NCBI GenBank assembly: GCA_951217055.1
Contig: OX578278.1
Location: 44,033,574 to 44,097,573, forward strand
Source: Gerris lacustris
Taxonomy: Eukaryota > Arthropoda > Insecta > Hemiptera > Gerridae
Direction: 5' to 3'
DNA: 64,000 nucleotides
Positions 58,110-64,000 of the stretch are shown in pieces; position 1 is the first letter of the stretch; every line of letters begins with the position of its first letter. The notes beneath the pieces were generated by a model, which searched no databases, had not been told where the DNA came from, and was given only the letters and a program-made list of their open reading frames with translations. The position numbers and the translations under genes are program-made.

Positions 58110-59327
58110 GGGTGTTAACCATGGTGGTTTCAACTCGAAACAACACCAAAATAAGCTAATAATTAACGAAGGAACAACAAAAGTACCTTCCACGATGATC
58201 GATACTTCCATGAAGATACTTCCATTAATCACAGCGAACGATTAAACATAAATACGAACACTCGAGAAGAGGAAAAGAGGAGTCCTTATCAATAGCGATC
58301 TACTTCTTTCTGTTTCATTTATTTAGAAGTCAGTCCATGAGTCCCTTAGAGAAAAAGCATGCATAATTATCCTCAAAAAGACCGAGAGAGAGAGAATATT
58401 CCCCACTTTGGTTCACGTGGATACCTTTTACATGATATTTTATTTTACAAACAATTTTCTTTAAGGCAACGGGCCTCACTTACAACTTTTAGTCCAAATT
58501 TGATGACTACAACTTGTAGCTGTATGAAACAGATATCAGCTCTCAAATAAATTAAATCTATGTTAAACATGTTAGTCCAGTCACCAGCGGTAAAAAAATG
58601 CAAAACCTCAAAATTTTGGGAATCAACACCGATTTTCGTAAACTTTTGGATTTTGAGCTCTACTTCAAAATCTACCCTGTGCCGAACCGGGCTTTTAATT
58701 CTTTAGGGGTAAAAACTACCCTTACCTGAAAAAAATAAAAAAATCGTAGATTCAAGCGTGTAATTGGTTAAAATAAAGTTTAAATGAATTATTTTTAGAT
58801 CTCTTGACATTCTCGAACAAGTTTATGATTAATCAAAATGATTCAACCCCTTTGAATCATCCCCTGAGGGCAATAATTTTCAAATCTAGTTTTAAAGATA
58901 TGTATTATAACTAGAAATGATTTAAAAGTGGGTCATATTAATTTTATTTGAATAAATAGTTATTTGTAAGACGCTTCAACCCTTATCCCTGAGAATATAA
59001 CCTCCCCTAAGAATATAAATTATTAAAAAATAATGTCAACGATTTTTTTTAAAAATTAAAAATTAGCTACAAGTGCATTTATATTAAATTAAGAATATTT
59101 CACTGGTGATGTAAAATTTCTTGGTTTTTAAACACTTCAACCCTTATAAAAGCCAACCCTTAGGACAAAAATATAAAAATTGGTTATATATTTTTTTTTA
59201 ACTTTGTCTTAAAATTAATAAATTACCCTTATTAATCTGCTAATTGCAGTATTAATGATAAAAATTCAAATTTTAAATTATATTTACATTTATTTTACAA
59301 AAATAGAAAATTCGTCCTCATTAAACC

Positions 59328-59570
59328 TCATCATCTTTGTTCTCTTGTTGTTTCCTCTTCCACTCTCTCACTCTGCTCCTCATTCACTTCCTCATCGCTC
59401 TCGGTATCCATGTATTCCTCTAGATCCACAATTGGTGCCCTGTTTAGGCAAGTGTCTTCACTGCAGGTTCTGCACGTTGCATTGCAAAAAAAGGCCTACT
59501 GGTCGGCAACCACACGCTGAACCGCATCCCGTTATGCAATTGCAAAAGCTATTCAGGAGTAGGTTGATTG
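59328..59570 (-). pseudogene. Cysteine-rich protein C-terminus, transposon-associated
   Basis: The - strand reads LLLNSFCNCITGCGSACGCR with PVGLFLQC, then in another frame EDTCLNRAPIVDLEEYMDTE and an acidic end (SDEEVNEEQSERVEEE). The C.C..GC...CGCR..G pattern followed by an acidic tail occurs at the C-terminus of mobile-element-linked proteins in arthropods, as far as I recall. It is frameshifted, and upstream coding sequence is not recognisable. Confidence 0.4.
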
Positions 59571-59639
59571 GGATTTTTGATTGGATGTAAAATTCCTTCA
59601 ATTTTAATTCAACCCCATCCAAGAGGATTAATATTTTTA

Positions 59640-61560
59640 TTACCCAGCCACATTTGAGTTTAAAGTATCACGTCTTTTCACAGTACGACAGTTTTATACG
59701 TGCGAATACGCAGTTGGTTTGACCTCGGAATGACTTATGACATTAATTGAACTTCACGTCTTATTTAAACTCTATTATTAAAAATTGTGTAAATAATTTT
59801 CGTTCCATTTACATTTTTTTTTTATACACATAACATAACATTTAAAACACATAATCAATCATTTTTAACACATAATACAACTAGGTGAAGAACAAACAAC
59901 TAAGACCACGTGTATATTCCTTTCGATAATAACAGTACACTGGCCAAAACGAGTGGCATCATTCAACATTACACAATGTATACTTATATTATAATACAAT
60001 TACATATATAGTATACATATGTGTTGGCCAGTCTGATGCATTTTGTTCTTTGGTCTGTTTACCTTATTGTTGTTACTGATAAGGCCCGTGCAGTGCTAAG
60101 GTAGCGCCTAAACGTGTTAGTTAGTCTGGTCACAAGGTAGAGGTCAAACTGTTACCTGTGGTAGCCAAGTATTACCCGCCGTTTCCACCTCTTAGATGAG
60201 AGTTCCTTTTTTTTATGGTTTACCTTGTTGACGCTTATTTTTCTTTATTGTGCGACCAGACTCGTTATCACGAGTGATCTATAGTACTGCGCGCGGTCTT
60301 TACGCCCGGTTCTGATGTAGCAACGGCGGCAATCTTAGATACGCGGATACAGATGACTCCCCCCCCCCCCCCCTCCCAACACCATTCTGAAAGTATATTT
60401 CCCCAATTACAGACACATAGATTAGAAAAGACCGTTAAAATGCTTTCACCATATGCCAGCTGTTGCTCCATTGTATGCTCCATTGTATGCTACATTTTTC
60501 TGTCTTTGCCCTTATATTAAAAAATTCGTACTCTGAAATTTAAAAAAAAAAAGTATAGTTGGTTTCTCGACAATAATTCCCTTATTTTTTAAGCTATTAA
60601 ATTCTTATAAAAAGCACTTTGTAGGGAATTTCAAGAGCTTTAACCTCGTGTCGGTTAAAATTTTTTTGAACCCTAATATTAGAAAAAGTTTGAGTTCAAA
60701 GGGCTCGTATCCACAACAAATAGTACGTGAATGCAAACTTTGAACCACCATATCTCATTCAATTTTTATGATACAAAAAAACAAAAAAAAAAAATTTTCA
60801 TTAAGAAAACCCCTACAATTAATATTCGAAACATTTTTCCATATCATGAATAGTTTTTGGTTTATTTAAGAAAAATTATTATTTTTTTCAAAATTATAAA
60901 AATGCAATTTTCCATTTAATCAATTATTTTTTCTAAACTAAGCATTCCAAACAGGTCAAATCACATGGATCATATCAATAACACCTAAATGAAGTTAATT
61001 GCACATGGGTTACGATTAATTTTAGTTAGGGTGGTAATGGCGAGGGTCTAATTGTTAAATTTTTCAAAACAAAACAAAAGTAGTGACTTTATTTTTGTTG
61101 TAATTCAGTCAATTCCGATGCGAAAAATTGTTATAAGAGCTCATTGGAAAGGGTTTTTTATGTTCTTTAAAAACGGTCTGTTGAGTTTTCCCCAAAAACT
61201 CCACCATTTTCAAGTTATTTAAGGTTGAAGTTTTCAATTTCGGGTTTCTCGAAAAATAACCGTCCTTCAACAAGTAATAACTCAGTTCGTATTGGGTTTA
61301 CAGACGTGTTTTAAAAACGAATCTCTTTGTTTTTTTATTAGCTACATTTTTGTTTCTAGTCATTTTTTTATTAAATGAAATCTTTTTAAGTTATTCGTGA
61401 AAAACGGTTAAAAAAACATGCGTTTATCATTGAAAAATGCACAGTTTCAATCCTTAATAACTTGGAAAGTATCAACTTTTAAAAAATACTTTATAGAACA
61501 AAAGTTGCTTAAAATGGGGCAATCTATCGATCTCATAGTTTATTTTAATTAAGAAATGTA
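59640..61560. other. Interior of the 3.2-kb element
   Basis: AT-rich sequence with no readable coding frame. The open frame at 60268-60483 (-) is mostly poly-G translation. Confidence 0.4.
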
Positions 61561-61722
61561 TCAACCCCAAGAAGGGGTGGCTTTCACCCCTAGGGTAAAA
61601 GCCCGCTTCGGCACAGGGTAGATTTTGAAGAAGGTTATAAATACTACCTAAATCCAAATTTTCAAGAAAATCGACGTTGATTCCCAAAATTAAGAGCGAA
61701 AACGGCTGGTGACTGGACTATG

Positions 61723-62935
61723 TACTGTACATACATATTTGTTTTTGGAAAAGGTAATTTATCCCTTCTGATATGATTTTGCAAATAAAATAAAAGTAAT
61801 CTAATACATAGTTAATCATTTAAAACAAAAAAGAGGTTTATGAAAGTTATAAAAATTAAAATATCAAATAATTTTTAGAGAAGGGAATAATGATCATTAA
61901 GAGAGAAACAAAATAGTGAAAAAATAGAACTGGGAATAAAAAAAAAGAAAAAGAATGAATGAGGACACTTTCTACGACATTTAAGTAAAACGAGAATGTA
62001 ATTATTAATACCTATGTAGTTATGAACATGAAGAGAATGGAGAAGAATGGCCAAACCTCTCATTTTTTAGCCGGTCTGCCCCCAACTTATAATACACGAT
62101 ATTAAAAAAAGGGGGCATTCTTTAACGCCCTAGAACCCTTTAGCCGTGGGTCTTTACAGAGAGGATGGGAAAAAATTCCTGATTAAGTTGGCTTAAAGAA
62201 TGAGAGAGCCTAAGAAAATTAATGACTTTCATACTATGAGAAGAGAGAGAAAAAACAAGGGCTAAAACTTTTCTTTATTGCTAGTAAAAAAAAATTGTCT
62301 CTGAGGGAATTTCTTTAATGATGCCAGTAAAGACTAAAAGGGGATTGTGTTGTCAACTAACCTTAAAAATATCGGCCTTAGCAACCTTTAAACTATTTTA
62401 TAACCCTACTTTTATTTTAACTAATATATTTAATTAATGCTTTATAATATAATGATTCTACAATTAAGATTAAATAGTTAATGAGTACAGCTCCTGGTTT
62501 ATCATTTCATACACAAATTAAATAGGTACATGAAAAATTATCGTTGAGTAATTACTTTCTTTAAAAATCTTAGTTAACTTTTCAATTTAGAACACCCTGT
62601 ATGTGAAAATAATTAATTAGTGTACCAGAGGAAGTTAAAGTTATAAGTAACGGAGAGATGATGAAATATAGAAATTATAAGGAGGCAAGACATGGCAAAG
62701 AGTAGCAAGGAAAGAGTTGGTAAAGATGAAAACTGTCAACTTGGATGTCTACTTATAATATAGGCATCGGGAGGCTCTTTCATTGAAGCGAGCGCAATAC
62801 AAAATAGTTACTCATGATGAGTTGATAGTTAAAGAGGGTGATTGCAGTAAAGAGCCGCATAGTGAGGTAACAGGACTATTCCTTAACCCTAACTATTTAA
62901 AATAATGTTGATATAATATAACAATAATTTTAATA
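61723..62935. other. Probable receptor intron
   Basis: Nothing recognised except that the right edge (about 62905-62935, ATAACAATAATTTTAA) matches sequence at about 56055-56075. This shows that the mariner copy landed inside an interspersed repeat. Confidence 0.4.
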
Positions 62936-63488
62936 CAGGGTGGGGCAAAACAAACAGTGTAGTTTTGAAGGGCTATTAAAAAAAACCGGCGTAACTTAGA
63001 AAAATGCAGTTTGTTTTATTTGGTTCAGTAGTACATCCCATTTGTTTACTCAAGTTTTAAAGATCACATCAGCAAGATGATGGCCTCCAGCAGTGATGCA
63101 CTGATGGAGGCGATTCCCCAGGCTTTCAGCCGCCTTCTGGCACATATCGACGGGAATCTCGGCGATTTTCTCTCTAATTCGGGTCTTCAGTTCTTCCAAA
63201 GTGTGAGGACGATGTTTGAACACATTTTCCTTGAGGTAGCCCTACAGGAAAAAATTGCAAATGCTCAAATCCGGTGATCTCGCGGGTCACCCCTCAGAGA
63301 GACAAGGCGCGCAAGAACGGCCGTTTTCGAAAAACGTGCGGACGGCAAAGCCTCGATGTCCAAAACATGGTAACGACTAAAAATAGGGTGAGTGGGGCGG
63401 ACACAATGAGACCCCTCCCAGGTTCCTATCCCAACCACAGAGATGTAGTTATTCTTCCGAACTACACTGTTTGTTTTGCCTCACCCTG
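62936..63488 (-). mobile_element. Deleted Tc1/mariner element
   Basis: 553 bp with inverted ends CAGGGTGGGGCAAAACAAAC at the left and its near-mirror at the right (CTCACCCTG), flanked by TA on both sides, as required for this superfamily. It keeps only the last part of the transposase gene and is therefore non-autonomous. Confidence 0.88.
63050..63291 (-). pseudogene. Tc1/mariner transposase C-terminus
   Basis: The frame reads RSPDLSICNFFL, a TAG in place of the usual Trp, then GYLKENVFKHRPHTLEELKT, RIREKIAEIPVDMCQKAAES and AGGHHLADVIFKT, stopping at 63052-63050. SPDLSICDFFLWGYLK is the usual motif with the third catalytic acid; here that Asp is Asn (AAT) and the Trp is a stop, so the copy is inactive. 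Clean open frames on the + strand (63077-63277) are its shadow. Confidence 0.82.
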
Positions 63489-63490
63489 TA

Positions 63491-63556
63491 TAACAATAAA
63501 GTACATGATAGGATGCGAGGAAGCTATGTGCCACACTAATTGGCAGTCTATTTTTA
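63491..63556 (-). repeat. Family A outer end
   Basis: GATAGGATGCGAGGAAGCTA and TGCCACACTAATTGGCAGTC match 56100-56150 almost exactly. It is the right flank of the repeat into which the mariner copy inserted. Confidence 0.85.
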
Positions 63557-64000
63557 TTTTAAATAGGTTTGGTTTATTTAAATCCCAATCTTTTAATTTA
63601 AAAATAAATTATTGTATTTTAATAATTACATCTATATAAATATATATATTTTTTTTTAAATATTTTTTTTTTTTTTAAATATTTATTAAATGTTCATTTT
63701 CTACTTTAATCCAAGACTCCAAGGGAGAGAATCGTTGCGATATTTTTGTGTAATATTATTTTTTTATTCTAGTTTTTTTTTTTTGTTTGTTTGTTTTTTG
63801 TTTCTTTTTAAGATGGTTTGAATGGTATGTATATTGTTCTACCCCTCGAATTAAAAGAAAAACGAAATTGCTTTAAAGATGTCTTTTAAAGATATCAATC
63901 AAAAGAATCAAAGAAATCAGTGAATGCATTTACTTGCATTGAAATGATGTTTGATGCATAGAATTTATTAAAGGAATAACTATGATTAAAAGCGTAAATT
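63557..64000. other. Window end, AT-rich
   Basis: T-rich sequence with no feature that I can support. Confidence 0.5.

Larger units (their letters stand above)
58574..61722. mobile_element. 3.2-kb element with inverted ends of about 150 bp
   Basis: 58574-58720 (AGTCCAGTCACCAGC, GGGAATCAACACCGATTTTC, TTCAAAATCTACCCTGTGCC, GGGCTTTTA) is the diverged reverse complement of 61570-61722. It includes a - strand cysteine-rich coding relic near the left end and a 15-C run at 60359-60373. The superfamily was not identified, and the target duplication is unclear. Confidence 0.7.

Noticed and set aside
63077..63639. Two + strand open frames at the mariner copy
   Set aside because: The - strand gives a clear transposase C-terminus; the + frames have no domain.

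Overview
The window looks like a stretch of an insect nuclear genome: AT-rich, with spliced genes, very long introns and a dense, nested load of mobile elements. Two partial host genes are supported. A SLC9B/NHA-type sodium/proton antiporter contributes its last three coding exons on the + strand (1722-1865, 4114-4215, 25357-25707); its final intron is about 21 kb. A Methuselah-like seven-transmembrane receptor contributes its last coding exon on the - strand (57557-57917). Methuselah-type receptors are the main reason for saying insect; the species cannot be named from sequence alone. No bacterial-type operon, CRISPR array, rRNA or intact tRNA gene was seen. All family assignments are by eye.

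Layout. 1-4215: two antiporter exons, with an exact 82-bp copy of part of the first one lying in the intron behind it. 4216-25356: the giant intron, holding a palindromic Penelope-type end pair (5009-5354), a Penelope-like element with a GIY-YIG endonuclease (8628-10538), a hAT-type MITE (11575-11782), a 2.8-kb DNA element carrying an array of a 14-bp motif (12251-15054), an AT microsatellite, foldback repeats (18582-19337) and a spliced, broken Transib/RAG1-related transposase gene (20966-23048) with a CACAGTG end at 23322.

25708-57556 is intergenic and mostly repeats: several copies of an unclassified ~600-bp family (here 'family A'), a Crypton-like fragment cut by a LINE with a perfect 16-bp target duplication (35427-36752), a ~4.9-kb MULE-like element (37862-42740) holding a FLYWCH-domain transposase relic that is itself interrupted by a 422-bp MITE and accompanied by a 1.2-kb foldback, and a second, palindromic Penelope-like element (53674-56317). 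One isolated exon-like segment (46952-47062, -) could belong to an unrecognised gene. 57918-64000 is probably receptor intron and holds a 3.2-kb terminal-inverted-repeat element (58574-61722) and a deleted Tc1/mariner copy (62936-63488).

Host and mobile genes do not cooperate here. The biology on view is layers of transposons inside introns and inside one another, including Penelope ends with hammerhead-ribozyme-like cores and a RAG1-related transposase with a recombination-signal-like terminus.
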